From positions 3,145,501-3,209,500 of the forward strand of contig NZ_JAWXYB010000018.1 in the NCBI RefSeq assembly GCF_033842475.1: a DNA stretch of 64,000 nucleotides, in the 5' to 3' direction. Below are positions 23,567 through 31,590 of the stretch, piece by piece. Below the pieces are notes generated by a model. The model did not search any database and had not been told where the DNA came from. It saw nothing but the letters and a program-made list of their open reading frames with translations. The DNA comes from Acidiphilium acidophilum (GTDB lineage: Bacteria; Pseudomonadota; Alphaproteobacteria; Acetobacterales; Acetobacteraceae). Both the position numbers and the translations under genes were made by a program. Every line of letters starts with the position of its first letter. The first letter of the stretch is position 1.

Positions 23567-24706
23567 ATGCGTATTCTCGTCGTCGGTGGCGGCATGGGCG
23601 GCACCATTTTCGCCAATCACCTGGCCCGCCGCGTCAGTTCCGAAATGAAGCACGGCAAGGCGCGGATCACCATGCTGTCCGCAACCGACAAGCACGTCTA
23701 TCAGCCCGGCTGGCTCTACGTCGCCATGGGCCGGATGACCCCGGATGAACTGGTGCGCGAACAGGCGAGCCTGCTCGAACCCGGCATCGCCTTTCATGTC
23801 GACCCGGTCGAAACATTCAACCTCGCCGACAACAACGTGGTCACCGCCAGCGGCAAGACCCACGAATACGATCTCATGATCATCGCGACCGGCTCGCGCC
23901 CGATGCCGAGCGATATCCCCGGCATGGCCGAACACTCGATCAACTGCTACTCGGCTGAAGCTGCGGTCGATTTCTTCGGCAAGCTGAGCGATTTCAAGGG
24001 CGGACGCATCGTCGTCGCGGTCGGCCTGCCGCACAAATGCCCGATGATCCCGCTCGAAATCACCTTCGCGATGCATGATTTCCTCAAGGATCGCGGCCTC
24101 GCCGACAAAACCGAGTTCCACTACACCTACCCGATCGGCCGGGTCCATTCGCTCGAAAACGTCGCGAAATGGGCCGCCCCGGAATTCGACCGGATGGGAA
24201 TCAAGTACGAAACCCTTTTCAATATCAAGGAAGTCGACGCGAATAACGGCGTGGTCCGCAGCGAGGAAGGCTCCGAGCTGAAATACGACCTCGCGGTTTC
24301 CGTCCCGCCGCATCGCGGCCAGGAGGTCATCGAAAAGAACGGCCTCGGCAAGAACGGCTGGATCCCGACCAATCGCTTCAACCTCCACATGGAAGGCGAG
24401 CACGGCAAGAACGTGCTGGTCATCGGCGACACCACCAATCTGCCGATCAGCAAGGCCGGTTCGACCGCGCATTTCGAGGCCGAGGTCGCCGCCGAGAATG
24501 TCGCCGCCGTCATCAAGATGGGCCGCCCGGTTCGCAGCTACGACGGCAAGGTGTTCTGCTTCATCGAAGCCGGCAAGGACCGCGCGACCTACGCGATGTT
24601 CAACTACACCACCCCGCCGCAGCCGCGTGCGCCGAACCACGCCGTCCACGCCTTCAAGATGGCCTACAACCAGCTGTACTGGGCGACCGCGCGCGGTCTT
24701 TTGTGA
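23567..24706 (+). CDS. Sulfide:quinone-oxidoreductase-like flavoprotein
   Basis: The 379-residue protein has an FAD motif ILVVGGGMGGTIFANHLA, the HVYQPGWLYVAMG segment, IIATGSRP, and VLVIGDTTNLP before AHFEAEVAAENV. Three cysteines, Cys127, Cys158 (GLPHKCPMIPLE) and Cys331 (KVFCFIEAG), match the three-cysteine layout of SQR. SQR oxidises sulfide to polysulfide and reduces quinone at the membrane. The C-terminal amphipathic segment (VHAFKMAYNQLYWATA) could sit on the membrane. It is followed 12 bp later by a DUF1641 gene, a common SQR neighbour. Substrate remains inferred. Confidence 0.82.
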   Translation: MRILVVGGGMGGTIFANHLARRVSSEMKHGKARITMLSATDKHVYQPGWLYVAMGRMTPDELVREQASLLEPGIAFHVDPVETFNLADNNVVTASGKTHEYDLMIIATGSRPMPSDIPGMAEHSINCYSAEAAVDFFGKLSDFKGGRIVVAVGLPHKCPMIPLEITFAMHDFLKDRGLADKTEFHYTYPIGRVHSLENVAKWAAPEFDRMGIKYETLFNIKEVDANNGVVRSEEGSELKYDLAVSVPPHRGQEVIEKNGLGKNGWIPTNRFNLHMEGEHGKNVLVIGDTTNLPISKAGSTAHFEAEVAAENVAAVIKMGRPVRSYDGKVFCFIEAGKDRATYAMFNYTTPPQPRAPNHAVHAFKMAYNQLYWATARGLL

Positions 24707-24718
24707 GCGGGGGCCGTC

Positions 24719-25537
24719 ATGGATCAGATACTCGACCCCCCAGGCTCCCATCTGACCGATGAGCGCCGCCAGCACGCCGAGTTCGCCCTCGCAACGCTCG
24801 TCGAGCACGGCGACCTCGACCGGCTGGTCGGCCTCGCCCGTCTGGTCGGCAGCGCGCAGGATGCGACCAGCGACGATACGGTAGGGCGCTTCGCCGCGAT
24901 TGCCGGCGAAGGGCTCGACCTGCTCGACAAGGTCAATCGCAGCGGCATCGCCCGGGCGCTTCCCGCCATCTCGGCTTTGGTCGAACATGGCGATCTCGAC
25001 CGCATCGTCGGCCTCGCACGGCTGATCGGCAGCGCGCAGGACGCAACCGGTGACGAAACGGTCGCGCGCTTCGCCGCAATTGCCGGCGAAGGGCTCGACC
25101 TGCTCGACAAGGTCAACCGCAGCGGGCTGTCGCGCGCCCTTCCCGCCATCTCGGCGCTGGTCGAGCATGGCGATCTCGACCGCATCGTCGGCCTCGCCCG
25201 CCTGGTCGGCAGCGCGCAGGATGCGATGTCCGACGAGATGGTCAGCCGCATGGCCGCCTTCGCGGGCGATGCGCTCTGCATCGCCGATCGTCTGGTCCGT
25301 AACCGGGTGGTGGACCGGATGATGGCGTTGCTCAATGACGAATCGATGATGTCGATGCTCGACAATATCGGTCCCGCCATCGAGTCCGCCGTGCAAAAAT
25401 CCCAAACGGAGCCCGCCCCTTCGGGCGGGTTATCGGGACTGTGGTCGATGATGAAGCAACCGGAAACCCAGAAAACGCTTCAATTCATGCTGAACATCGG
25501 CACCGCCTTGCGCCAGCCCTCCCACCCCCGGAGCTGA
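24719..25537 (+). CDS. DUF1641-type protein with three 60-residue repeats
   Basis: The 272-residue protein is nearly all helix and contains three consecutive repeats of about 60 residues. Each starts LVEHGDLDR(L/I)VGLARL(V/I)GSAQDA; the first two continue GRFAAIAGEGLDLLDKVNRS-like residues and the third diverges. A C-terminal segment (WSMMKQPETQKTLQFML) resembles the usual DUF1641 end. DUF1641 proteins are often encoded with SQR or formate dehydrogenase flavoproteins; their function is not known. The repeats make it longer than many relatives. Confidence 0.75.
   Translation: MDQILDPPGSHLTDERRQHAEFALATLVEHGDLDRLVGLARLVGSAQDATSDDTVGRFAAIAGEGLDLLDKVNRSGIARALPAISALVEHGDLDRIVGLARLIGSAQDATGDETVARFAAIAGEGLDLLDKVNRSGLSRALPAISALVEHGDLDRIVGLARLVGSAQDAMSDEMVSRMAAFAGDALCIADRLVRNRVVDRMMALLNDESMMSMLDNIGPAIESAVQKSQTEPAPSGGLSGLWSMMKQPETQKTLQFMLNIGTALRQPSHPRS
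24795..25334 (+). repeat. Three tandem 180-bp units within the DUF1641 gene
   Basis: The phase of GTCGAGCACGGCGACCTCGA-type sequence recurs near 24800, 24980 and 25160, and GCCGGCGAAGGGCTCGACCT recurs in the first two units. The unit is 180 bp, a multiple of three, so the protein gains 60 residues per copy. Units two and one are nearly alike; unit three has drifted in its second half. Confidence 0.85.
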
Positions 25538-25551
25538 AGCCGGCGCAAACC

Positions 25552-25590
25552 GGCCGGGGGCGATGATCGTGCGGATCGTCACCCCCGGCC
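25552..25590. terminator. Hairpin between convergent DUF1641 gene and ispE
   Basis: GGCCGGGGGCGATGA (25552-25566) pairs with TCGTCACCCCCGGCC (25576-25590), with a few central mismatches and a nine-base loop. It lies in the short gap between two convergent genes, where a bidirectional terminator is expected. No T-run is present. Confidence 0.6.
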
Positions 25591-25594
25591 GACC

Positions 25595-26422
25595 TCACCC
25601 GCCCCACACCCACCACCCCTCGCGGCGCAGGCCGATTGCGGCCCGTTTCGCGTGAGCGACGGTTGGAAACAAACCAAAACACGTCGCACCCGAGCCGCTC
25701 ATTCGTGAGAGCAAACAGTCCGGCTGATCCCGGATCGCCGCGAGGGCATCGCCGATCACCGGCTGCAACCCGATCGCCGGGGCTTCGAGATCGTTGCCGA
25801 ACCGCGCAAGATCGCGCGCCATCGCCGCCGCGCTGTTCCAGCCGCGCGGCAGCAGGGCGGGCGGCGAGAACGCCCCATGCCGCGCCTTGAAGATCGCCGG
25901 GGTCGAGACCGCCACCCCGGGATTGACCAGCACCATGCCATAAGGCGGCAGATCGGGTGCCGGTTCGAGCACCTCGCCAATGCCGCCCATGCGCGCGGGC
26001 GTGCTGGCGAGGCAGGCCGGCACATCCGCGCCGAGCCCGAGCGCGAGCCCGTCCGGCACCTCGCAGGCCCAAATGCGGGCCAGCAGCCGCAACGCCGCCG
26101 CCGCATCCGCCGATCCCCCGCCGATCCCGGATGCGACCGGCAGGGATTTGATCAAATGAAACGCATACGGCGCCGTGCATTGCCGGGCATCGCCGAACCG
26201 CCGCGCCGCCCGGAGGATCAGATTGTCGGGATCGGCGGTGAGCGACCCCGCGAACGGGCCGGCGATCGTGAGAGAGGCCCGATCGGCAATCGTCATGCTC
26301 ACATCGTCGCCGACCGGCGGAAACACCACGAGACTATCGAGCAAATGATAGCCATCGGGCCGCCTGCCGGTGACGAGCAGATGGAGATTGACCTTGGCAG
26401 GCGCGAATTCGGTGAGCTTCAT
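25595..26422 (-). CDS. ispE: 4-diphosphocytidyl-2-C-methyl-D-erythritol kinase
   Basis: The 275-residue GHMP kinase starts MKLTEFAPAKVNLHLLVTGRRPDGYH, has the ATP loop LPVASGIGGGSADAAA and the C-terminal SGSGATCFGLF. It phosphorylates CDP-methylerythritol in the MEP isoprenoid pathway. ATG 26422 fits the conserved N-terminus. It follows the TPR lipoprotein gene by 10 bp on the same strand, so the two are likely cotranscribed. Confidence 0.95.
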   Translation of the reverse strand: MKLTEFAPAKVNLHLLVTGRRPDGYHLLDSLVVFPPVGDDVSMTIADRASLTIAGPFAGSLTADPDNLILRAARRFGDARQCTAPYAFHLIKSLPVASGIGGGSADAAAALRLLARIWACEVPDGLALGLGADVPACLASTPARMGGIGEVLEPAPDLPPYGMVLVNPGVAVSTPAIFKARHGAFSPPALLPRGWNSAAAMARDLARFGNDLEAPAIGLQPVIGDALAAIRDQPDCLLSRMSGSGATCFGLFPTVAHAKRAAIGLRREGWWVWGG

Positions 26423-26432
26423 CGCGGCAGGG

Positions 26433-28133
26433 TCACGACCCGTGATCGTCCCGCTCCAGCGCCGCCCGTATCTTCGCGGCCTCGGCGGGGTCGGGGTGGA
26501 GCGACAAAGCCCGCGCCCACTGGTTGCGCGCGGCCAGATAGTCCCCGGCGGCGGCGTAGATATCGGCGAGATGGGCATTGACCTCGGGATCGTTGGGTGC
26601 GGCCTGAACCGCGCGGATCTGCTCGCGCATCGCCTCCGCGAGCTTGCCACGCTTGAGCAGCACATAACCGAGACTGTCGATGATCGCGCCTTCGTTCGGG
26701 TCGATCTGCAACGCCTGCTCGATCATGCTCTGCGCTCTGGCAAGGTGGATGCCGCGCACCGCATAGGAATACCCGAGATAATTCAGCACGAAAGGCTGGC
26801 CCGGCTCGATCGCGAGGGCCTGCTTCAGATCGGCTTCGGCCTCCGGCCAGTGGCCGCTCTTATCCTCCGCGATCGCCCGCCCGTAATAAATCGCCCAGGC
26901 CGAGCCGGGCGGATTGGGACCGAGCCTTGCCAGCGCCTGATCGTAAAGCCGCAGCGCAGACGCATAATGCCCGGCATCGCGCTCGATATCGGCGGCAAGC
27001 ACGATGGGCGTCGATACGTGCGGATGAGCGGCGGCAAGCGCTTCGAGCGCCGGAACCATCGCGGCCCCCTTGCCCATGCCCGCCAGGATCTGCGCCCTCT
27101 GCACCACGGCGGGACCGTAGAGCGGATCGCTGGCCGGTATCCGCCCCAGCGTCGCGGCGGCTTTGGCGGATTGCCCGCGCGCCATGTCGAGATTGGCGGC
27201 AAGCAACCGCGCCGCCGACAGATCGGGGCGCAGCCGGAGCGCGAAGCGGAGCAGCAACTGGCGCAGCAGGATCTGCTGGGGCTGATCCAGCGAGCCGGCA
27301 AGGGTCAGGTATGCCTCGGCGGCACCCTGCTTCGCGGACTCGACCATCGGCCGGCTGGCATCGGCTTCGAGGGCATCGAGCGCGAGGCGCAGATCGGGAT
27401 GACTTGCGACCATCCGCACCAGAATCGCATCGGCGGCCTGATGCTGGCCCTGCCGCGCGCGAAAACTCGCGAGGGCCTGGGCCAGCCGGAGGTTGGGCGC
27501 GGGAAACGCGCGTTCGGCGATCAGATAAAGCGGGGCCGCCTCGGCCTCACGCCCCGCGAGTTCCGCGATCATCGCGGCATTGAGCGCATAGACCGGGCCG
27601 AACGGCGCCGTCGCCTCGCTCTGCTTCAACCGGGTGATCGCCCGATCGAACTCACCCTCGCCCGCCTCGGTCCAGGCCAGCAGCAACGGACGGATCAAGC
27701 CGGTCACCCCGGTGGGCGGCATGGTTTTGAACACTGCCGCCGCCTTCGCATTATGGCCGGATGCGAGCAGCGCATTGCCGCGCACCATCAGCGCCAGCGG
27801 ATCGGTGCCCATCCGCCGCGCCAGAGCGGGCGCATTCGGGCTGTTGGCGAGCAGCGCGGTGACGAAGGCCTGATGCAGCAGCATCGGGTTGGTGGGGTCG
27901 AGGCTGTAGGCCCGATCGAAAAACTGTGCCGCCTCATGGTCGTGCCCGGTTCCCGCCGCGTAATTGCCCGCCATGAAAGCGGCATAGAGCGGCATCGACG
28001 CCGCCAGGTTCGGCGCTGGCGGGTTCGGCGCTGCGGGGGTCGAGGCCGTCTGGGCCAGGCCGCCCGCGCAGGAGGAGAGCAGCAGCACGAGGGAACAGGC
28101 GGCACGCCGCAGCGTTTTCGATCCGGTGAGCAT
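26433..28133 (-). CDS. TPR-repeat lipoprotein
   Basis: The 566-residue protein has a signal peptide with lipobox LLSSC (Cys22), then a Pro/Ala-rich linker and many tetratricopeptide-type helix pairs. Repeats are clearest near the C-terminus (AWAIYYGRAIAEDKSGHWPEA, PFVLNYLGYSYAVRG, AIIDSLGYVLLKRGKLAEA). It is probably anchored to the outer membrane facing the periplasm. Such proteins commonly lie next to ispE in Rhodospirillales (family knowledge). The specific partner is unknown. Confidence 0.82.
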   Translation of the reverse strand: MLTGSKTLRRAACSLVLLLSSCAGGLAQTASTPAAPNPPAPNLAASMPLYAAFMAGNYAAGTGHDHEAAQFFDRAYSLDPTNPMLLHQAFVTALLANSPNAPALARRMGTDPLALMVRGNALLASGHNAKAAAVFKTMPPTGVTGLIRPLLLAWTEAGEGEFDRAITRLKQSEATAPFGPVYALNAAMIAELAGREAEAAPLYLIAERAFPAPNLRLAQALASFRARQGQHQAADAILVRMVASHPDLRLALDALEADASRPMVESAKQGAAEAYLTLAGSLDQPQQILLRQLLLRFALRLRPDLSAARLLAANLDMARGQSAKAAATLGRIPASDPLYGPAVVQRAQILAGMGKGAAMVPALEALAAAHPHVSTPIVLAADIERDAGHYASALRLYDQALARLGPNPPGSAWAIYYGRAIAEDKSGHWPEAEADLKQALAIEPGQPFVLNYLGYSYAVRGIHLARAQSMIEQALQIDPNEGAIIDSLGYVLLKRGKLAEAMREQIRAVQAAPNDPEVNAHLADIYAAAGDYLAARNQWARALSLHPDPAEAAKIRAALERDDHGS

Positions 28134-28285
28134 GAAACTCCCTAACCCGGATCGCCGATGCGGTCACGCCCGCCCTGCCCTGTCTGCTTGCCTTTTCTAG
28201 CCGCCTTGTCTCGCCATGACACGGGGGTTAAACCATCGGCACAGCGGCGCGGTGCCTTCGCGCGCCGACAGGTTAGGACTGACCC

Positions 28286-28705
28286 ATGGCGCGCCTTTCG
28301 GCGAACGAGCTTTACACGCGTGAAACCGCCGGAATCCGGATCACCATCCGGGTGATCTACCTCGCCGACCAGTCACGCCCCGATGATCGCCATTTCGTCT
28401 GGGCCTATCATGTGCGGATCGAGAACACCGGTACCCGGACGATGCAGCTTCTCCGCCGGACCTGGACGATCACCGACGGCAACGGCCATCTCCAGCAGAT
28501 CCACGGTCCCGGCGTGGTCGGCGAACAGCCGGTGCTCGATCCGGGCGATGTGTTCGAATACACTTCCGGCACCCCGCTCGAAACGCCGAGCGGTTTCATG
28601 TCCGGCTTCTATCACATGCTCGTGGTGGACAGCGGCGAGGTTCAGGATGTGCCGACCCCGCCGTTCAGCCTCGATTCGCCGCATGCCGACAGCCGGTTGC
28701 ACTGA
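28286..28705 (+). CDS. apaG: ApaG-domain protein
   Basis: The 139-residue protein has IRITIRVIYLADQSRPDDRHFVWAY, then YHVRIENTGTRTMQLLRRTWTITDGNG and the signature GPGVVGEQPVLDPGDVFEYTSGTPLETPSGFM. This is the full ApaG fold (fibronectin-like). ApaG is linked to Co2+/Mg2+ phenotypes in Salmonella; the biochemical role is unclear. It is divergent from the TPR gene. Confidence 0.92.
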   Translation: MARLSANELYTRETAGIRITIRVIYLADQSRPDDRHFVWAYHVRIENTGTRTMQLLRRTWTITDGNGHLQQIHGPGVVGEQPVLDPGDVFEYTSGTPLETPSGFMSGFYHMLVVDSGEVQDVPTPPFSLDSPHADSRLH

Positions 28706-28822
28706 ATTCATCATCCGGCACCGGCAAAGCCCCGGCGGGTTGCGGGGTTGCGGTCTCCGACCATATGCCGATCGGAGCGTTACGATGCGTCCGCATCGCG
28801 CGCTGAACAAGGGAGAATGCCG

Positions 28823-29461
28823 GTGGATATTCACAGCCCGCGCGATGAGTTGAACAGCGCGCAACATGAGGCTCGTCCGACCCAGGCGGAGGCGGAAGCC
28901 GCCATCCGCACGCTGATCCAGTGGGCGGGGGACGATCCGGCGCGCGAAGGGCTGCACGATACCCCGGCGCGGGTCGCACGTGCCTATCAGGATTTCTTCC
29001 GGGGTTACGCCGAAGATCCCGAAGCGATCCTCACCCGCACCTTCGAGGAAATCGAAGGCTATGACGAAATGGTGATCCTGCGCGATATCAGGCTGGAATC
29101 GCATTGCGAGCATCACATGGTTCCGATCATCGGGGTGGCCCACGTCGCCTATCTGCCCAATTTGCGGGTGGTCGGCATCAGCAAGCTCGCCCGCGTGGTC
29201 GATGCCTATGCGAAGCGGCTGCAGATCCAGGAAAAACTCACCGCCCAGATCGCCAACACGATCAACGAGGTGCTCCAGCCGCGCGGCGTCGCCGTGGTGA
29301 TCGAGGCCGGGCACGAATGCATGTCGACCCGCGGCGTTCACAAGACCGGGGTTTCGATGGTCACGAGCCGCATGCTCGGCGCCTTCCGCGACGACCCCTC
29401 CACCCGGCGCGAGTTCCTCTCGATGATCCAGGGCCGGCGCTGCACCGGAGTGGAAACCTGA
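28823..29461 (+). CDS. folE: GTP cyclohydrolase I
   Basis: The protein has [14 protein letters not shown], the zinc and catalytic region [48 protein letters not shown] and a late [14 protein letters not shown]. These are invariant FolE blocks (Cys, His zinc ligands visible). It makes dihydroneopterin triphosphate from GTP. I prefer GTG 28823, which has AGGGAG seven bases upstream; ATG 28817 sits too close to that site. The product is then 212 residues. Confidence 0.94.
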   Translation: MDIHSPRDELNSAQHEARPTQAEAEAAIRTLIQWAGDDPAREGLHDTPARVARAYQDFFRGYAEDPEAILTRTFEEIEGYDEMVILRDIRLESHCEHHMVPIIGVAHVAYLPNLRVVGISKLARVVDAYAKRLQIQEKLTAQIANTINEVLQPRGVAVVIEAGHECMSTRGVHKTGVSMVTSRMLGAFRDDPSTRREFLSMIQGRRCTGVET

Positions 29462-29540
29462 GGCGCCAGCCCGCAGGGTCAGCGCCCGGTGAGCCCCTCT
29501 TGGGCCGCCACCGGAGTTATGCTAAGGCCCGAATTCCGCT

Positions 29541-29625
29541 GCGGGCGTGGTGGAACTGGTAGACGCGCCGGACTCAAAATCCGGTTCCGAGAGGAGTGTC
29601 GGTTCGATTCCGACCGCCCGCACCA
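29541..29625 (+). tRNA. tRNA-Leu (CAA)
   Basis: GCGGGCG pairs with CGCCCGC. The anticodon stem CCGGA/TCCGG encloses CTCAAAA (anticodon CAA), a long class II variable arm follows, then the T-arm GTCGG-TTCGATT-CCGAC and an encoded ACCA. Length is 85 nt. It ends six bases before the stop of the convergent hyfI-like gene. Confidence 0.95.
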
Positions 29626-29630
29626 CCCGG

Positions 29631-30176
29631 TCAGGATTGCGTCGATCGATGCGTCGGAGCTGAAGCGAGGGCGTTGGCGAAACCAATCAGCCCTTTCAGC
29701 AGAGTGACCGGATCGGGCGGGCAGCCGGGAATCCGCAGATCGACATCGAGGATTTGCGCCGCCGCGCCGATGCAGGCAGGGCTTCCGGCGAACACGCCGC
29801 CGGTGCAGGCGCAATCGCCGACGGCGATCACGAATTTTGGTGCCGCCATCGCCTCATAGGCCGATCGCATGGCCTCCAGCATGTTACGGGTCAACGGGCC
29901 GGTGATCATCAGCACGTCCGCATGGCGGGGCGAGGCGACGAATTTCAGCCCGAACCGTTCCAGATCGTGGAAGGCGTTGCCGAGTGCGGTGATTTCAAGC
30001 TCGCAGCCATTGCATGATCCGGCATCGAGTTCGCGGATCGCCAGCGAACGGCCGAGACGGCCCCGCGCAGTCTCTCCGAGTTCGGTCAGAAGCGCCATGG
30101 GTTCGGCCTCGCCCACCCGCGGTGCCGGTTCGGTCAGCTTGCCACGAAACAGGCTCTCGATCAGGGTTCTGCGCAT
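29631..30176 (-). CDS. Hyf/NuoB-like small subunit
   Basis: The 181-residue protein has the proximal [4Fe-4S] ligands of NuoB and energy-converting hydrogenase small subunits: Cys55 and Cys58 (GSCNGCELEI), Cys122 or Cys124 (VGDCACTGG) and Cys152 (IPGCPPDP). It would lie between the large subunit and an electron-input module. It is the last gene of the leftward operon, 6 bp after the large-subunit gene, and ends beside tRNA-Leu. Closest named families are HyfI and HycG. Confidence 0.85.
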   Translation of the reverse strand: MRRTLIESLFRGKLTEPAPRVGEAEPMALLTELGETARGRLGRSLAIRELDAGSCNGCELEITALGNAFHDLERFGLKFVASPRHADVLMITGPLTRNMLEAMRSAYEAMAAPKFVIAVGDCACTGGVFAGSPACIGAAAQILDVDLRIPGCPPDPVTLLKGLIGFANALASAPTHRSTQS

Positions 30177-30182
30177 GGGGTC

Positions 30183-31583
30183 CTACAGGTCGCAGCCGGA
30201 ATAACTCGGGTTGAACGATTTGTTGCAGAGCGGGAAGTCGGCGACGATATTGCCCTCGATCGCGGTTTCCAGCGCCGGCCAGAAAAACCAGGACGGATCG
30301 CGCAGCATCGCAGCCTCGACGAGGCCGTCACGCAGCCTGACATGGGCAAAGATATCGCCGCGAAACCCTTCGACCAGCGCGTGGCCGGTGGTGATGGGGG
30401 TATCGGGCAGAGCGGCCCGCAACGGGCCGGTCGGCAGCGTCGCCAGCAGGTCGCGGATCAGCGAAATGCTCTGGTCCAACTCCGCCATGCGAATCTGGAT
30501 CCGCGCATCGACATCGCCGGCGGATACGCCCGGTACGGTGAACCGGCAGGTGTCGTAAGGCTGGTAGGGAGCATCGCGCCTTGCATCGAAATCCTGACCC
30601 GACGCACGACCGACATAGCCGCCGCAGCCGAGCCGGCGGGCGATTGCCGGATCGAGCCGACCGCTGGTCACCATGCGGTCCTGCAACGACGCCGTCTTTT
30701 CGTAAAGCTCGGACAGGCGCCCCCACTGCGTGAGCAGATCGGCGAGCGTGGTGCGGATCAATGCCGCAGCGGCCTCCGTGAGGTCAGCCTCGACCCCGCC
30801 GGGAATGATACGGTCCATCATCAGCCGATGGCCGAAACATGCGGCGGACAGGCGCAGCACCCGTTCGCGCAGGGCGGCGGTCAGAGCGTTCATCAATGGA
30901 AAACCGCCATCGTTGCAGATCGCGCCGATGTCGCCGAAATGATTGGCGAGGCGTTCAAGCTCGGCCATGATGCCGCGTAGCGCGGCGGCGCGTGGCGGCA
31001 CCACGATCCCGAGCGCCCGCTCCACCGCGCAGGCGAAGGCGTAGGCATAGGCCACCGTGGAATCACCGGAGATCCGCCCTGCGAGCTTCGCCGCATGCCC
31101 GATGGTCTGACCCCGCATCAAGCCGATCGTACCCTTGTGGGCGTAACCCAGCCGGGCTTCGAGCCGGACGATGGTTTCGCCATTGACCGAGAATCGGAAA
31201 TGCCCCGGCTCGATGATCCCCGCGTGGACCGGGCCGACCGGAATCTGATGGATACCGGGGCCGATCGCCGGTTTGAACGCATAGGCGGCCGTGTGATCGA
31301 GCCAGGCGCGCGGGTCGGGCGTATCATCCGCGATCAGCCCGTGCAGGTCGCACAGCGCGCGTTCCATCAGGATCGCACCCGGATGATGAAGCGCGATCGA
31401 GGGGAAATGCCGGTCATGGGCCATGAGGCTGAGCACCCCCACGTCCCCCGATCCGCGCGGGCGACCCGCCAGATGCACCACGCAGCCATCGCCCGCCGGT
31501 TCCGCCCAGAGAGCGACGAACACCGATGCGCCGCTTGCCAGATCGGCTGCCGCTTCCTGCCAGGTTGCCTGATCGATCATCAT
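30183..31583 (-). CDS. Hyf/NuoCD-like large subunit without Ni-Fe ligands
   Basis: The 466-residue protein has a NuoC-like N-terminal part (LMAHDRHFPSIALHHPGAILMER) and a NuoD/HycE-like body (PVGPVHAGIIEPGHFRFSVNGE, LGYAHKGTIGLM, GRISGDSTVAYAYAF, GDIGAICNDGGF). Hydrogenases have a CxxC in the region of GRISGDS (residues 169-175); here it has no cysteine. The C-terminal hydrogenase motif DPCxxC is replaced by LCNKSFNPSYSGCDL. The subunit therefore cannot hold a standard Ni-Fe site. ATG 31583 lies 7 bp after the hyfF-like stop. Confidence 0.87.
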   Translation of the reverse strand: MMIDQATWQEAAADLASGASVFVALWAEPAGDGCVVHLAGRPRGSGDVGVLSLMAHDRHFPSIALHHPGAILMERALCDLHGLIADDTPDPRAWLDHTAAYAFKPAIGPGIHQIPVGPVHAGIIEPGHFRFSVNGETIVRLEARLGYAHKGTIGLMRGQTIGHAAKLAGRISGDSTVAYAYAFACAVERALGIVVPPRAAALRGIMAELERLANHFGDIGAICNDGGFPLMNALTAALRERVLRLSAACFGHRLMMDRIIPGGVEADLTEAAAALIRTTLADLLTQWGRLSELYEKTASLQDRMVTSGRLDPAIARRLGCGGYVGRASGQDFDARRDAPYQPYDTCRFTVPGVSAGDVDARIQIRMAELDQSISLIRDLLATLPTGPLRAALPDTPITTGHALVEGFRGDIFAHVRLRDGLVEAAMLRDPSWFFWPALETAIEGNIVADFPLCNKSFNPSYSGCDL

Positions 31584-31590
31584 CGGCGCC

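Noticed and set aside
24795-25334. CRISPR-like repeat array
   Set aside because: The units are 180 bp, contiguous, in frame and encode a protein repeat; there are no spacers.
30183-31583. Calling the large subunit a Ni-Fe hydrogenase
   Set aside because: Neither CxxC pair needed for the Ni-Fe centre is present; only the general complex-I/hydrogenase fold is supported.
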